DNA of 64,000 nucleotides from Lachnospiraceae bacterium (GCA_029225065.1 JAQXVT010000045.1:62001-126000); one strand, 5' to 3'; positions 7,638 to 17,784 are shown, counted from the first letter of the stretch. Notes: generated from the sequence alone by a model not told the origin. A program made the numbers and translations.

Positions 7638-9884
7638 ATGTTATATGCGGATATCATCATCGATATCTCACACAGTCGTCTGGACCAGATGTTTCAGTAT
7701 AAAGTACCGGAAGAACTGGAAGGCATACTGGAACCCGGGAATGTAGTGGAAGTCCCGTTCGGGCGCGGCGACCATCCGAAAAAGGGATATGTGCTGCAGA
7801 TCACGGAGCATCCGGCCTGCCCGCCGGAAAAGCTCAAGAGCATCGGGCGCATCGAGACGAATCTTGCGGGTGCAGAATCGAAGCTGACGGCACTGGCACT
7901 CTGGATTCGCGATTATTACGGTTCCTCCACGGTGCAGGCGCTGCGCACGGTGCTTCCGTTCCGGGAAAAGGCGGCGCCGAAAAAGAAGAAGCGGATTGTG
8001 AGAGCAATTCCGGCGCAGCAGGCGGAAGCACTTCTGGAGGAATTCCGCAGAAAACATCAGAGCGCGCGGGCAAGGCTTCTGGAGGCACTGATTCAGCAGC
8101 AGGTGCTTCCGATGGAAATCGTGACCGGAAGTCTTCGAATCACACAGTCTGTGATCCGTCCGCTGGAAGAAGCCGGGATTATCACGTGTGAGACGGAGCA
8201 GATCTACCGGACACCGGCGGTACTGGAAGAGCTGAAAACGCGGGGCGGCGGAGTGGATGAAGCACTGCCGGATGGAAGCGCGGTGAAGTTGAATGAGCAG
8301 CAGCAGCATATCGTCGATGTGATCTGTGGCAGCTGGGAGCATCCGGATGGCTGGCTGATTCACGGCGTGACCGGAAGCGGGAAGACAGCGGTTTATATCG
8401 AATTGATTGCGCATGCGCTTGAGCGGGGGCAGCAGGCGATCCTGCTGATTCCGGAGATTTCGTTGACCTACCAGAATGTGCTGCGTTTTTACCGGCGGTT
8501 CAGTGACCGGATTTCCATCCTGCACTCCAGGCTTTCTCAGGCGGAGCGGTACGATCAGTTTGAGCGTGCCAGAAACGGGGAGATCGATGTGATGATCGGT
8601 CCGCGGTCCGCACTTTTTACCCCGTTTCCGAATCTCGGAATCATTATTATTGATGAGGAGCATGAGGATTCCTACCGCAGCGAAACCGTGCCGCGCTATC
8701 ACGCAAGAGAGACAGCGCGAAAGCGGGCGCAGCTCGAGGGCGCACAGTTGGTGCTCGGCAGTGCGACGCCTTCGATGGAAGCGTACTATGGAGCCAAAAA
8801 CGGATGGTATCATCTGTTAGAGCTTCCGAAGCGGGCCACAGGCGGATCGCTTCCGCAGGTGACGACAGTCGATTTGAGGCAGGAATTAAAAGAGGGAAAC
8901 CGCTCGATTTTAAGCCGCGTTCTCTATGAGAAGATGAGGCAGGCACTGGAAAAAAAACAGCAGATTCTGCTTTTTCTGAACCGGAGAGGGTATTCCGGCT
9001 TCGTGTCATGCCGGGCGTGCGGCCATGTGCTGAAATGTCCGCACTGTGATGTGTCGCTTTCTCTGCATCGCGGCGGCCGGATGGTCTGCCATTACTGCGG
9101 CTACACGCAGGAGGCGGTGAAGCTCTGCCCGAGCTGCGGCTCCCCGTTTATCGGAGGCTTCAAGGCAGGCACGCAGCAGATTGAGGAGATTGTAAAAAAA
9201 GCGTTTCCGCAGGTGCGAACGCTTCGCATGGATGCGGATACGACGCGTGGAAAGGACGGTCATGCAGAGATCCTGCGGGCCTTTGGAAATCATGAGGCGG
9301 ATATTCTGATCGGCACGCAGATGATTGTGAAAGGACATGATTTTCCGAATGTGACGCTGGTCGGGATCCTTGCGGCGGATCTGTCGCTGCATGTGAGCGA
9401 TTACCGCGCGGCGGAGCGGACGTTTCAGCTGCTTGTTCAGGCGGCCGGAAGAGCCGGACGCGGAAAAGAGCCGGGCGAGGTCGTGATTCAGACGTATGAT
9501 CCGGAGCATTACGCCATCGTGTGTGCGGCGGATCAGGCATATGAGCCGTTCTATGAGCAGGAGATGGTCTACCGCCGTCTTTCCCTTTATCCGCCGGCCG
9601 GAAGTATGATGGCGGTGCATGTATCAGGGGCAGATGAGGCGCTCCTTGTGGTAGCGGCTGACTACCTTGCAAAGTTTATCCGCAAGGCATCGAGCCGTGT
9701 GCAGGCAGCCGTGATCGGTCCAGCAGATGAGTCAATTGCGAAAATCAACGATATTTACCGCAAGGCGATTTACGTCAAGCATGAAAATACAAAGAAGCTG
9801 ATTGCGGTAAAAAATATCGTGGAACAATATATTGAAATGAATGAGGGATTCCGGGAGATCCGGGTTCAGTTTGAGATGAATTAA
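7638..9884 (+). CDS. priA: Primosomal replication restart helicase PriA
   Basis: A 3'-5' superfamily 2 DNA helicase that reloads the replisome at stalled forks. The 748-residue protein has the N-terminal 3'BD fold, Walker A GVTGSGKT at 243-250, the DEEH Walker B box at 339-342, and a zinc-binding insertion with paired cysteines starting CRAC (458-461) and running to about 505. The start at 7638 is chosen for GGAGG 12 bases upstream and because the protein then begins MLYADIIID as in relatives; the upstream in-frame GTG at 7554 has no ribosome site and encodes an atypical basic stretch. It is the first gene of a long co-directional translation and signalling operon and is 17 bases before def. 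Confidence 0.95.
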   Translation: MLYADIIIDISHSRLDQMFQYKVPEELEGILEPGNVVEVPFGRGDHPKKGYVLQITEHPACPPEKLKSIGRIETNLAGAESKLTALALWIRDYYGSSTVQALRTVLPFREKAAPKKKKRIVRAIPAQQAEALLEEFRRKHQSARARLLEALIQQQVLPMEIVTGSLRITQSVIRPLEEAGIITCETEQIYRTPAVLEELKTRGGGVDEALPDGSAVKLNEQQQHIVDVICGSWEHPDGWLIHGVTGSGKTAVYIELIAHALERGQQAILLIPEISLTYQNVLRFYRRFSDRISILHSRLSQAERYDQFERARNGEIDVMIGPRSALFTPFPNLGIIIIDEEHEDSYRSETVPRYHARETARKRAQLEGAQLVLGSATPSMEAYYGAKNGWYHLLELPKRATGGSLPQVTTVDLRQELKEGNRSILSRVLYEKMRQALEKKQQILLFLNRRGYSGFVSCRACGHVLKCPHCDVSLSLHRGGRMVCHYCGYTQEAVKLCPSCGSPFIGGFKAGTQQIEEIVKKAFPQVRTLRMDADTTRGKDGHAEILRAFGNHEADILIGTQMIVKGHDFPNVTLVGILAADLSLHVSDYRAAERTFQLLVQAAGRAGRGKEPGEVVIQTYDPEHYAIVCAADQAYEPFYEQEMVYRRLSLYPPAGSMMAVHVSGADEALLVVAADYLAKFIRKASSRVQAAVIGPADESIAKINDIYRKAIYVKHENTKKLIAVKNIVEQYIEMNEGFREIRVQFEMN

Positions 9885-9901
9885 AATCAGGAGGAAGTAA
9901 A

Positions 9902-10387
9902 ATGGCATTAAGACAGATCAGAATTATGGGAGACGAAAAACTGGAGAAGGTCTGCAGACCGCTGAAGCAGGTGACAGACCGTGACCGCGAGCTGATTCAG
10001 GATATGCTCGATACGATGTACGATGCAAACGGTGTCGGACTTGCAGCTCCGCAGGTCGGTGTGCTCAAGAGGATTGTGGTTATCGATATCGGAGAGGGAC
10101 CGATCGTTATGGTAAATCCGGAGATTCTGGAGACCTCCGGTTCCCAGACCGGACAGGAGGGCTGTTTGAGTCTTCCGGGACAGGCAGGCATTGTGACTCG
10201 TCCGAATTACGTGAAGGTGCGTGCGCTCGATGAAAACGGTGAGCCGTATGAGTTTGAGGGCACCGAGCTTCTGGCGCGTGCAGTCTGCCATGAGTGCGAC
10301 CATCTGGACGGTATTATGTACGTGCGCTACGTCGAGGGTGAGCTGATGGACGTTTCCGGTGAAGAGGCAGAAGAAATCGAGGAGTGA
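9902..10387 (+). CDS. def: Peptide deformylase
   Basis: Removes the formyl group from the initiator methionine of nascent proteins. The 161-residue protein has all three family motifs: GVGLAAPQVG from residue 44, EGCLSLPG with metal-binding Cys88, and HECDH at 130-134 supplying the two metal histidines and the catalytic glutamate. Start ATG follows AGGAGG by 7 bases. It is directly followed by fmt, which adds the formyl group this enzyme removes, a pairing conserved across bacteria. Confidence 0.97.
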   Translation: MALRQIRIMGDEKLEKVCRPLKQVTDRDRELIQDMLDTMYDANGVGLAAPQVGVLKRIVVIDIGEGPIVMVNPEILETSGSQTGQEGCLSLPGQAGIVTRPNYVKVRALDENGEPYEFEGTELLARAVCHECDHLDGIMYVRYVEGELMDVSGEEAEEIEE

Positions 10388-10392
10388 TCGGA

Positions 10393-11352
10393 ATGATAAA
10401 AAAAGTTGTATTTATGGGAACGCCGGACTTTGCAGTCGGCACGTTAAAGGCGCTGATCGATTCGAAATATGAGGTCGCAGCAGTCTTTTCTCAGCCGGAC
10501 AAGCCAAAGGGACGTGGAAAGGCGCTGCAGATGACACCGGTAAAGGAAGTAGCGGTGGAAGCTGGTATTCCGGTCTATCAGCCGGTAAAAATCCGGGAGG
10601 CACAGTGGCTTTCCGTACTGGAAGAGCTTGCGCCGGATGTGATCGTGGTGGTTGCCTTCGGTCAGATCATCCCGGAGAGCATTTTAAAGCTGCCGAAGTA
10701 CGGCTGTATCAACGTGCACGCTTCCCTGCTGCCGAAGTACCGCGGCGCGGCCCCGATTCAGTGGGCGGTCATCGACGGGGAGAAGGAATCCGGCGTGACG
10801 ACAATGCAGATGGATGCCGGGCTGGATACCGGCGATATGCTTTTAAAAGAGACGGTGGTTCTGGACGAAAAGGAAACCGGCGGAAGTCTGTTTGACCGGC
10901 TGAGCGATGTCGGCGCGCAGCTTCTGATCAAAACGCTGGAGGTACTGGAAAATGGTACAGTGACACCGGAAAAACAGCCGGCAGAAAGTCCGACGCCGTA
11001 CGCGGCCATGCTGACGAAAAAGCAGGGTGAGATCGACTGGAATCAGGATGCGAAAAAGATCGAGTGCCTGATTCGCGGCCTGAATCCGTGGCCGAGTGCC
11101 TATACCCATTATCGAGGAAAAACCTTAAAAATCTGGGATGCGCAGGTCGAAAAGGAAGCTTCGGAAGAAAAAGCACAGCCCGGCACGGCAGTCAGAGTGA
11201 CAAAGAACGAGCTTGTGATTCAAACCGGAAGCGGACTTCTCTCCTTAAAGGAAGTACAGCCGGAGGGAAAGAAACGGATGGCGGTCGATGCATTTCTGCG
11301 CGGTTATCCGGTGGAATGCGGCGAATGTTTCGGAGGCGGCCGGGAAGAATAA
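10393..11352 (+). CDS. fmt: Methionyl-tRNA formyltransferase
   Basis: Formylates initiator methionyl-tRNA using 10-formyltetrahydrofolate. The protein has 319 residues. The N-terminal domain starts VVFMGTPDFAV and carries the signature HASLLPKYRGAAP near residues 109-121; the C-terminal tRNA-binding barrel follows. ATG 10393 is preferred over GTG 10384 because GAGGAG at 10379-10384 is correctly spaced for it; that ribosome site overlaps the end of def, so the two genes are probably translationally coupled. Confidence 0.96.
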   Translation: MIKKVVFMGTPDFAVGTLKALIDSKYEVAAVFSQPDKPKGRGKALQMTPVKEVAVEAGIPVYQPVKIREAQWLSVLEELAPDVIVVVAFGQIIPESILKLPKYGCINVHASLLPKYRGAAPIQWAVIDGEKESGVTTMQMDAGLDTGDMLLKETVVLDEKETGGSLFDRLSDVGAQLLIKTLEVLENGTVTPEKQPAESPTPYAAMLTKKQGEIDWNQDAKKIECLIRGLNPWPSAYTHYRGKTLKIWDAQVEKEASEEKAQPGTAVRVTKNELVIQTGSGLLSLKEVQPEGKKRMAVDAFLRGYPVECGECFGGGREE

Positions 11353-11383
11353 CAGAAACAGCCGGGAAGAAAGGAGAGATTTT

Positions 11384-12124
11384 ATGAATCTGCTTGCATC
11401 AGGTGTAAATTCATTTTATGGCGGATACGGCTATGGCTATATGTTTGACTGGACGTATCTGATTGTTATCGCGGGACTGGTACTTTCCCTGATTGCTTCT
11501 TCCAATGTAAAGAGTACATTTAACCATTATGCAAGAATCCGCAGCATGTCAGGACTGACTGGCGCAGCAGCTGCCGAGCGGGTACTGCACAGCGCCGGAA
11601 TCTATGACGTATCGATTCAGCGGATCGGCGGACAGCTGACTGATCACTATGATCCGAGGACAAAGACGCTGCGTTTATCAGACAGTACGTACGGCTCTAA
11701 TTCCATCGCAGCAGTCTGCGTGGCGGCGCATGAATGCGGCCATGCGATTCAGGACAAGGAAAAGTACGGACCGCTTGTGCTGCGCAGCACACTGGTACCG
11801 GCAGCCAATTTTGGTTCCTCGCTGTCATGGCCGGTGTTTATCGCAGGACTGATCTTTTCGATCCGGCCGCTGGTCACAGCCGGAATTGTACTGTTTTCAC
11901 TTGCGGTGCTGTTTCAGCTCGTCACCCTGCCGGTAGAGTTCAACGCATCCTCACGTGCATTAAAGATTCTGGAATCGAGCCATATGCTGGGTGATACAGA
12001 GTTAGCCGGAGGAAGAAAGGTGTTAAAGGCAGCGGCACTTACGTATGTGGCAAGCCTTGCGGCATCGATTTTACAGCTGCTGCGGCTGATCATTCTGTCA
12101 GGAGGAAGAAGACGAGATGACTAA
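11384..12124 (+). CDS. Zinc metallopeptidase, YugP family membrane protein
   Basis: A membrane-embedded metalloprotease of unknown substrate that is found beside fmt and rsmB in many Firmicutes. The 246-residue protein has a Gly/Tyr-rich N-terminus, a membrane segment near residues 20-38, the zinc site HECGH at 116-120, and two or three further hydrophobic segments toward the C-terminus. ATG 11384 follows AAGGAGAG by 7 bases; the longer frame to 11288 overlaps fmt and is not used. Its end overlaps the start of rsmB by 8 bases, indicating coupled translation. Confidence 0.88.
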   Translation: MNLLASGVNSFYGGYGYGYMFDWTYLIVIAGLVLSLIASSNVKSTFNHYARIRSMSGLTGAAAAERVLHSAGIYDVSIQRIGGQLTDHYDPRTKTLRLSDSTYGSNSIAAVCVAAHECGHAIQDKEKYGPLVLRSTLVPAANFGSSLSWPVFIAGLIFSIRPLVTAGIVLFSLAVLFQLVTLPVEFNASSRALKILESSHMLGDTELAGGRKVLKAAALTYVASLAASILQLLRLIILSGGRRRDD

Positions 12125-13478
12125 ACCGGTAAATATCAGAGAGATTGCGCTTGGCATTCTGATGGAGATTACGGAGGAGGAAGCGTACAGCCATATCGTG
12201 CTGCGCGAGGTGCTGGAGAAATATCAGTATCTGGAAAAGCGGGACCGCGCATTTATTTCAAGAGTTGTGGAGGGAACGCTGGAGCATATGATCCAGCTGG
12301 ATTATATTATCGAACAGTTTTCTAATGTGCCGGTCTATAATATGAAGCCGCTGATCCGCAATCTTCTGCGGATGTCGGTCTATCAGCTGAAATACATGGA
12401 CAGCGTACCGGATTCCGCGGTGTGCAACGAGGCGGTAAAGCTTGCACAGCGAAGAGGTTTTTACAACCTGAAAGGGTTTGTCAACGGAGTGCTGCGCAAC
12501 ACGGCGCGCCGTCTAAGTCAGGTGAAATATCCGGACGAAAATCTTGATCCGCTGCATTACCTTTCTGTGCGCTACTCGTTCCCGATCTGGATGCTTGATA
12601 AATGGATGCAGCAGTTCGGATATGAGACAACGGAGAAGATCTGCCGCGATTCCCACATGGAAAAGGGCACGGTCGTGCGCTGCGATCTGCAGAAGGCATC
12701 AAAAGAGGAGATCATCGAGGAGCTGAAGAAGGATGGAACGACGGTGCGGGAGCATCCGTATCTCGATTATGCGCTGGTTCTTTCCGATTACAATTACATC
12801 GGAGCACTCTCAGCCTTTAAGAAGGGCTGGATCACCGTGCAGGACATCAGCTCCATGCTGGTGGCAGAGGTGGCTGCTCCGAACTGGGGCGACTACTGCA
12901 TCGATGTCTGTGCGGCGCCGGGCGGAAAGAGCCTTCACATCGCAGAGAAGCTGATGGGAAGCGGTTACGTGGAGGCACGCGACGTTTCCGAGCGGAAGGT
13001 GGCGCTGATGCAGGAGAACATCGAGCGCACGGAAGCGATCAATATCCGCGCAGCCCTCTGGGATGCGACGGTGCGTGATCCGGAGTCGGTAAAAAAGGCC
13101 GATATCGTGCTTGCAGATGTGCCGTGCTCCGGCCTTGGCGTGATCGGAAAGAAGCAGGACATCAAATACAAGATGTCGGAGAAGAGACAGCAGGATATCA
13201 TCCGTCTGCAGCGCAGAATTCTTTCGGTAGTGCAGGAATACGTGCGGCCGAACGGCGTGCTGATTTACAGCACATGTACGATCGGAGCAGATGAGAATCA
13301 GTACAATCTGAAATGGTTCCTGGAAAACTATCCGTTCCGTCTGGAAAGGATCGATCCGTATATCTGCGACGCGCTGAAAGGAAAGACGACGGCGGGAGGA
13401 TACATTCAGCTACTGCCGGGTGTCCATGAATCGGACGGATTCTTTATCGCAAGGCTGAGACGGCTGAAAGAGGACTAA
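12117..13478 (+). CDS. rsmB: 16S rRNA (cytosine(967)-C(5))-methyltransferase
   Basis: Methylates C967 of 16S rRNA with S-adenosylmethionine. It has an N-terminal NusB-like RNA-binding domain (about residues 1-140) and a C-terminal Rossmann methyltransferase with the AdoMet motif DVCAAPGGKSLH, Cys337 in PCSG and the catalytic Cys387 in YSTCT. The start overlaps the end of the metallopeptidase gene and has GGAGGA upstream. Length (453) is typical. It is part of the def-fmt-rsmB-rlmN run. Confidence 0.95.
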   Translation: MTKPVNIREIALGILMEITEEEAYSHIVLREVLEKYQYLEKRDRAFISRVVEGTLEHMIQLDYIIEQFSNVPVYNMKPLIRNLLRMSVYQLKYMDSVPDSAVCNEAVKLAQRRGFYNLKGFVNGVLRNTARRLSQVKYPDENLDPLHYLSVRYSFPIWMLDKWMQQFGYETTEKICRDSHMEKGTVVRCDLQKASKEEIIEELKKDGTTVREHPYLDYALVLSDYNYIGALSAFKKGWITVQDISSMLVAEVAAPNWGDYCIDVCAAPGGKSLHIAEKLMGSGYVEARDVSERKVALMQENIERTEAINIRAALWDATVRDPESVKKADIVLADVPCSGLGVIGKKQDIKYKMSEKRQQDIIRLQRRILSVVQEYVRPNGVLIYSTCTIGADENQYNLKWFLENYPFRLERIDPYICDALKGKTTAGGYIQLLPGVHESDGFFIARLRRLKED

Positions 13479-13502
13479 ACCGGCAAGCGTAATAAAACGG
13501 GA

Positions 13503-13527
13503 GCAGACGCTTTTACAATGCGTCTGC
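13503..13527 (+). promoter_or_regulatory. Perfect hairpin just before rlmN
   Basis: GCAGACGC at 13503-13510 and GCGTCTGC at 13520-13527 form an 8-bp stem with a 9-base loop. There is no T tract, so it is not an ordinary terminator. It lies between rsmB and the rlmN ribosome site and could be an mRNA processing or stability element. Confidence 0.4.
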
Positions 13528-13546
13528 AGATGATAAGGGGATTTTG

Positions 13547-14632
13547 ATGGAAGAAGCAAGAGTGCCGGAGCGCACACAGACAAAAAAAGACATCCGGTCG
13601 ATGGACTACGAACAGCTGCAGCAGGAGGTGGCGCTCCTTGGAGAAAAGCCGTTCCGCGCGAAGCAGCTGTATCAGTGGATGCATGAAAAACTGGCCGGAA
13701 GTTTTGACGAGATGACGAATCTCCCGAAAAACTTTCGGGAAAAACTGAAAGAGCAGTATGATTACACGGTGCTGACGCTGGAGGACCGGCTGATCTCCGG
13801 AATTGACGGGACAGAGAAGTACCTGTTCGGACTTGAGGACGGAAATGTGATTGAGAGTGTGCTGATGCGTTACCATCACGGCAACTCCGTGTGTATTTCA
13901 TCGCAGGTCGGCTGCCGGATGGGCTGCCGTTTCTGCGCTTCGACGCTCGGCGGCCTGACAAGACAGCTGCGCCCGTCTGAGATGCTCGAACAGATTTATG
14001 AGATTCAGAAGATCTCAGGAGAGCGCGTGTCCAACCTCGTGCTCATGGGCACAGGAGAGCCGCTTGACAATTACGACAATCTGCTGCAGTTTCTGAAGCT
14101 GCTCACCGATGAGCACGGGCTGCATATCAGCCAGCGAAACGTGACCGTCTCGACGTGCGGAATCGTGGAGAATATGAGAAGGCTCGCCGATGAGAAGCTT
14201 CAGATCACGCTGGCGCTGTCTCTGCACGCGTCCAGCCAGGAAAAACGAAAAGAGCTGATGCCGATCGCATTCAAATATGAGATCCATGATGTGCTGGATG
14301 CCTGCCGTTACTATTTTGCGCAGACCGGAAGACGAATCACGTTTGAGTACAGCCTGGTCGGCGGGGTAAACGACAGCGATAAGGATGCGCGGGATCTGGC
14401 TGCACTGATCGGGGATATCAACTGCCATGTGAATCTGATTCCGGTCAATCCGATCAAGGAGCGGAGCTTTGTGCAGCCGTACCGCGAGGTCATTGAGGCG
14501 TTCAAAAATAAACTTGAAAAAAATCATATTAATGTTACTATTAGAAGAGAGATGGGCCGCGATATCGGCGGAGCCTGCGGTCAGCTCAGGAAAAGCTACA
14601 TTGACGCGAAAGGAAGGGACGGTCAGGGATGA
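13547..14632 (+). CDS. rlmN: Dual-specificity 23S rRNA A2503 / tRNA A37 methyltransferase
   Basis: A radical-SAM enzyme that methylates C2 of adenosine 2503 in 23S rRNA and A37 in some tRNAs. The 361-residue protein has the C-x3-C-x2-C cluster motif at Cys123, Cys127 and Cys130 and the mechanistic cysteine Cys344 in GGACGQL. ATG 13547 has AAGGGG 6 bases upstream; the TTG just before it is the alternative. The last bases overlap the start of the phosphatase gene by 4 bases. Confidence 0.96.
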   Translation: MEEARVPERTQTKKDIRSMDYEQLQQEVALLGEKPFRAKQLYQWMHEKLAGSFDEMTNLPKNFREKLKEQYDYTVLTLEDRLISGIDGTEKYLFGLEDGNVIESVLMRYHHGNSVCISSQVGCRMGCRFCASTLGGLTRQLRPSEMLEQIYEIQKISGERVSNLVLMGTGEPLDNYDNLLQFLKLLTDEHGLHISQRNVTVSTCGIVENMRRLADEKLQITLALSLHASSQEKRKELMPIAFKYEIHDVLDACRYYFAQTGRRITFEYSLVGGVNDSDKDARDLAALIGDINCHVNLIPVNPIKERSFVQPYREVIEAFKNKLEKNHINVTIRREMGRDIGGACGQLRKSYIDAKGRDGQG

Positions 14633-15351
14633 AAGCGTACAGTATAACAGATATTGGAAAAAAGCGCTCCATGAACCAGGATTATGTCTATGCTTCGGAT
14701 CAGCCGGTGGGCAACCTGAAAAATCTGTTAATCGTTGCGGACGGAATGGGAGGACACAATGCCGGTGATCTTGCGTCACGCTACACAGTGCAGGAAATGC
14801 TTTCTTACATAAAAGAGTCGGAGGAAGAGAGGCCGGTGCCGCTTCTGAGTATGGCAATCCATCATGCAAACGAGCAGGTGCTGGAGAAAGCAGAGAGTGA
14901 AAAAGAACTGGAGGGCATGGGCACGACGCTGGTGGCTGCGACGGTACAGGAGGAGTACCTGTACGTGGCGAATGTCGGGGATAGCAGGCTGTACCTGATC
15001 GACGACGAGATCGAGCAGATCACGCATGACCATTCCCTTGTGGAAGAAATGATACGGATCGGAGAACTGCAGCGAAAAGATGCAAAAAATTATCCGGATC
15101 GAAATGTGATTACCCGCGCAATTGGTGTTAGGGTGCCGGTGCGCGTGGATTTTTTTGATGTAAAACTGGAGCATGGAGATATTATCCTGCTCTGTTCCGA
15201 CGGACTGACCAACATGGTAGAGGACGAAGAGATTCTGGAAATTGTCAAAAAGAGCAGCTCAATTGAGGAGGCGGCCGCTGCGCTTGTCGATACGGCAAAC
15301 AAAAACGGCGGCAAAGACAATATTTCCGTAGTGCTGGCTGAGTATGAATAG
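14629..15351 (+). CDS. prpC: PP2C-type serine/threonine phosphatase
   Basis: Dephosphorylates proteins phosphorylated by the kinase encoded next, using two Mn or Mg ions in the cytoplasm. The 240-residue protein shows the PP2C metal-binding motifs DGMGGH starting at Asp38, GDSR in the middle, and CSDGLTN and GGKDN toward the end. Its ATG overlaps the rlmN stop and the kinase begins 12 bases after it, an arrangement conserved in Firmicutes (prpC-prkC). Confidence 0.95.
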   Translation: MKAYSITDIGKKRSMNQDYVYASDQPVGNLKNLLIVADGMGGHNAGDLASRYTVQEMLSYIKESEEERPVPLLSMAIHHANEQVLEKAESEKELEGMGTTLVAATVQEEYLYVANVGDSRLYLIDDEIEQITHDHSLVEEMIRIGELQRKDAKNYPDRNVITRAIGVRVPVRVDFFDVKLEHGDIILLCSDGLTNMVEDEEILEIVKKSSSIEEAAAALVDTANKNGGKDNISVVLAEYE

Positions 15352-15363
15352 TGAGGATAAAAT

Positions 15364-17784
15364 ATGCTGAAAGTCGGAATGTTTATACAGAACAGATATG
15401 AAATAATATCCAAGATCGGCTCTGGCGGCATGGCGGATGTTTACAAGGCGAAGGACCACAAGCTGAACCGCTTTGTGGCGGTAAAGGTGATGAAGAAGGA
15501 ATTCCGGGATGACAAGCAGTTCATCTCCAAATTCCGGGTTGAGGCGCAGTCCGCAGCGGGCCTTGCGCACGCAAATATCGTAAACATCTATGATGTCGGG
15601 GAAGAGGCCGGGATTTACTATATTGTAATGGAGCTGGTCGAGGGGATCACGCTCAAGGAGTATATTAAAAACAAGGGGCGCCTGTCCGTACGGGAGGCGA
15701 CCAGCATTGCACTTCAGATTTCCGCGGGTCTGGAGGCGGCGCACAACAACGGAATTATCCACCGGGATATCAAGCCGCAGAACATCATCATATCGACGGA
15801 CGGAAAGGTGAAAGTGGCGGATTTCGGTATTGCGCGCGCTTCCTCGTCCAACACGATCAATTCCAGTGTGATGGGCTCAGTTCATTACAGCTCGCCGGAG
15901 CAGTCGCGCGGCGGCTACAGCGATGAGAAGAGCGATATTTATTCCCTCGGTATCACGATGTATGAGATGCTGACCGGCCATGTGCCGTTTGACGGGGATA
16001 CGGCGGTTGCGGTAGCAATCAAGCATCTGCAGGAGGAGCTGCACGGTCCGAAAGAGGAAGTGCCGGAGATTCCGCGCAGCACGAATGAGATTGTGCTGAA
16101 GTGTACGCAGAAGAGTCCGGACCGTCGGTATGCGAATATGACAGAGGTGATCCGGGATCTGCGGGAGTCGCTTGTCAATCCGGACGGTGATTTCGTGGAG
16201 CAGCAGGTGATGGACAATACCTCGCGGACGATCATCATGTCGAAAAATGATCTCGAGCAGATCAATGCAGAGCAGCGGGCGATGCCGGTCTACGACGAGA
16301 ATATGGAGCTCGGGGCGGCGGCAGGACTCCATGCGAAGGAGGATATGCAGAATCAGCGCAGCCGGGCCTATCAGCCGGGAAGCTATTATCACAAAAGCGG
16401 TTATCAGGAGATTCATCCGAACCATCCGGGAGATTATGACGGGAACAGATGGAGCCAGGATTACGACGAGACATACGAGGAGAATAACTACGATCCATAT
16501 TACGATGCGTACGACAATCCGCAGGACTATAAGATCGAGGACGAATCCTTCCATCTTCAGGATAAGGATCTGCTGAAAAATTTGCGGGAAAGAGACCGGG
16601 ACAGCGATGCCGGCCTGAATCCGAAACTGGAAAAGGCAGTCACGATCGGCGGAATCATTGTGGCGGTTGTGATTGGCTGTGTATTTCTGGCACTCCTTGC
16701 CAATGCGTTCGGTATTCTGAATTTCGGTCGGAAGTCATCGAAGACGAAGAAGACACAGACTCAGACGGAAGCTGTGGTGAGCAAAGAGACGGAAGTCAGT
16801 ACAGAAGTACAGACGGAAGCAGTGACTGAGACGGTGACAGAGGTAGTACAGCAGGTGACGGTACCGCAGATTACAGGACTTTCTGAGGCGGATGCGAAAC
16901 GAATGCTGGAAAGTTTCGGATTGCAGGGTGTCTCCTCGGGAACCGTTTCTTCCACTCAGTACAGTGCGGGTCAGGTATGCTCTCAGGATCCGGCTCAGGG
17001 CGAGCTTGTGGAGCGCGGGGCTACCGTGACATACCAGGTGGTTCAGGAGGATGAGAGCATCGTACTTGACGATCTGACAAATTATGAGAAGAGCATGGCG
17101 CAGGCATTCCTTCTGACGAAGGGACTGCAGTACAGTCTGGATGAGACGCAGTACAGTGATACGATTGATGCAGGTCATGTGATTTCGACCTCACCGGAAG
17201 CGGGTACGACGCTGCAGCCGGGGGATACGGTGACACTTTACATCAGTCAGGGCGTAGAGCCGTCTCAGGATCCGGCCGATTATGTGACCCTGTGGAGCGT
17301 GGTAGGCTACACGGAGGAGCAGGCGACGAAGGCACTCAAGATGCTGGATCTCGAGCCGGACTATCAGTATGAATACAGCGATACAGTGGCACAGGGCATG
17401 GTGATCAGCCAGAGTGTCGGTGCCGACGAACCGGTACAGCGTGGTACGACCGTGACACTGGTCATCAGCAACGGACCGGCTCCAGCTGATGCGCAGGATG
17501 ATACGATTTCCGTGACGAATGGTTCTGACGGAGTATGGAAATGTGATGCAAGCCTGGAGACGCCGGACGGCTATAACGGACAGCAGGTAAGAATCACGCT
17601 GGTGCAGGACGGAGTAGGAGAGGCGACGATTTTTGAGGGAACGACGACCTTCCCGTATCATCTGCAGGTACAGGGAGCGTCAGGCGTTTCGACCGGCACG
17701 GCATATGTCTATCTGCTCGATGACAATGGAAATGTGACGAATCAGATCGAGTACGCAGGGATCGAGTTCAGCCAGGTTCAGTAG
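15364..17784 (+). CDS. prkC: PASTA-domain eukaryotic-type serine/threonine kinase
   Basis: Membrane kinase that senses muropeptides or wall precursors outside and phosphorylates cytoplasmic proteins. Order of parts in 806 residues: kinase domain 10-275 with GSGGMADV, Lys41, HRDIKPQN (Asp135) and DFG at 153-155; an acidic Tyr/Asp-rich linker to about 420; one membrane segment about 426-453; a Thr/Glu-rich stalk; three PASTA repeats about 495-690; and a further beta-rich C-terminal domain of about 90 residues. The linker is unusually rich in Tyr, Asp and Asn. It lies directly after its phosphatase. Confidence 0.95.
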   Translation: MLKVGMFIQNRYEIISKIGSGGMADVYKAKDHKLNRFVAVKVMKKEFRDDKQFISKFRVEAQSAAGLAHANIVNIYDVGEEAGIYYIVMELVEGITLKEYIKNKGRLSVREATSIALQISAGLEAAHNNGIIHRDIKPQNIIISTDGKVKVADFGIARASSSNTINSSVMGSVHYSSPEQSRGGYSDEKSDIYSLGITMYEMLTGHVPFDGDTAVAVAIKHLQEELHGPKEEVPEIPRSTNEIVLKCTQKSPDRRYANMTEVIRDLRESLVNPDGDFVEQQVMDNTSRTIIMSKNDLEQINAEQRAMPVYDENMELGAAAGLHAKEDMQNQRSRAYQPGSYYHKSGYQEIHPNHPGDYDGNRWSQDYDETYEENNYDPYYDAYDNPQDYKIEDESFHLQDKDLLKNLRERDRDSDAGLNPKLEKAVTIGGIIVAVVIGCVFLALLANAFGILNFGRKSSKTKKTQTQTEAVVSKETEVSTEVQTEAVTETVTEVVQQVTVPQITGLSEADAKRMLESFGLQGVSSGTVSSTQYSAGQVCSQDPAQGELVERGATVTYQVVQEDESIVLDDLTNYEKSMAQAFLLTKGLQYSLDETQYSDTIDAGHVISTSPEAGTTLQPGDTVTLYISQGVEPSQDPADYVTLWSVVGYTEEQATKALKMLDLEPDYQYEYSDTVAQGMVISQSVGADEPVQRGTTVTLVISNGPAPADAQDDTISVTNGSDGVWKCDASLETPDGYNGQQVRITLVQDGVGEATIFEGTTTFPYHLQVQGASGVSTGTAYVYLLDDNGNVTNQIEYAGIEFSQVQ

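Noticed and set aside
7668-8813. A 381-codon minus-strand open frame inside priA
   Set aside because: It lies entirely within priA and its translation is low-complexity and Arg/Leu-rich; it is a shadow of the GC-biased third positions.
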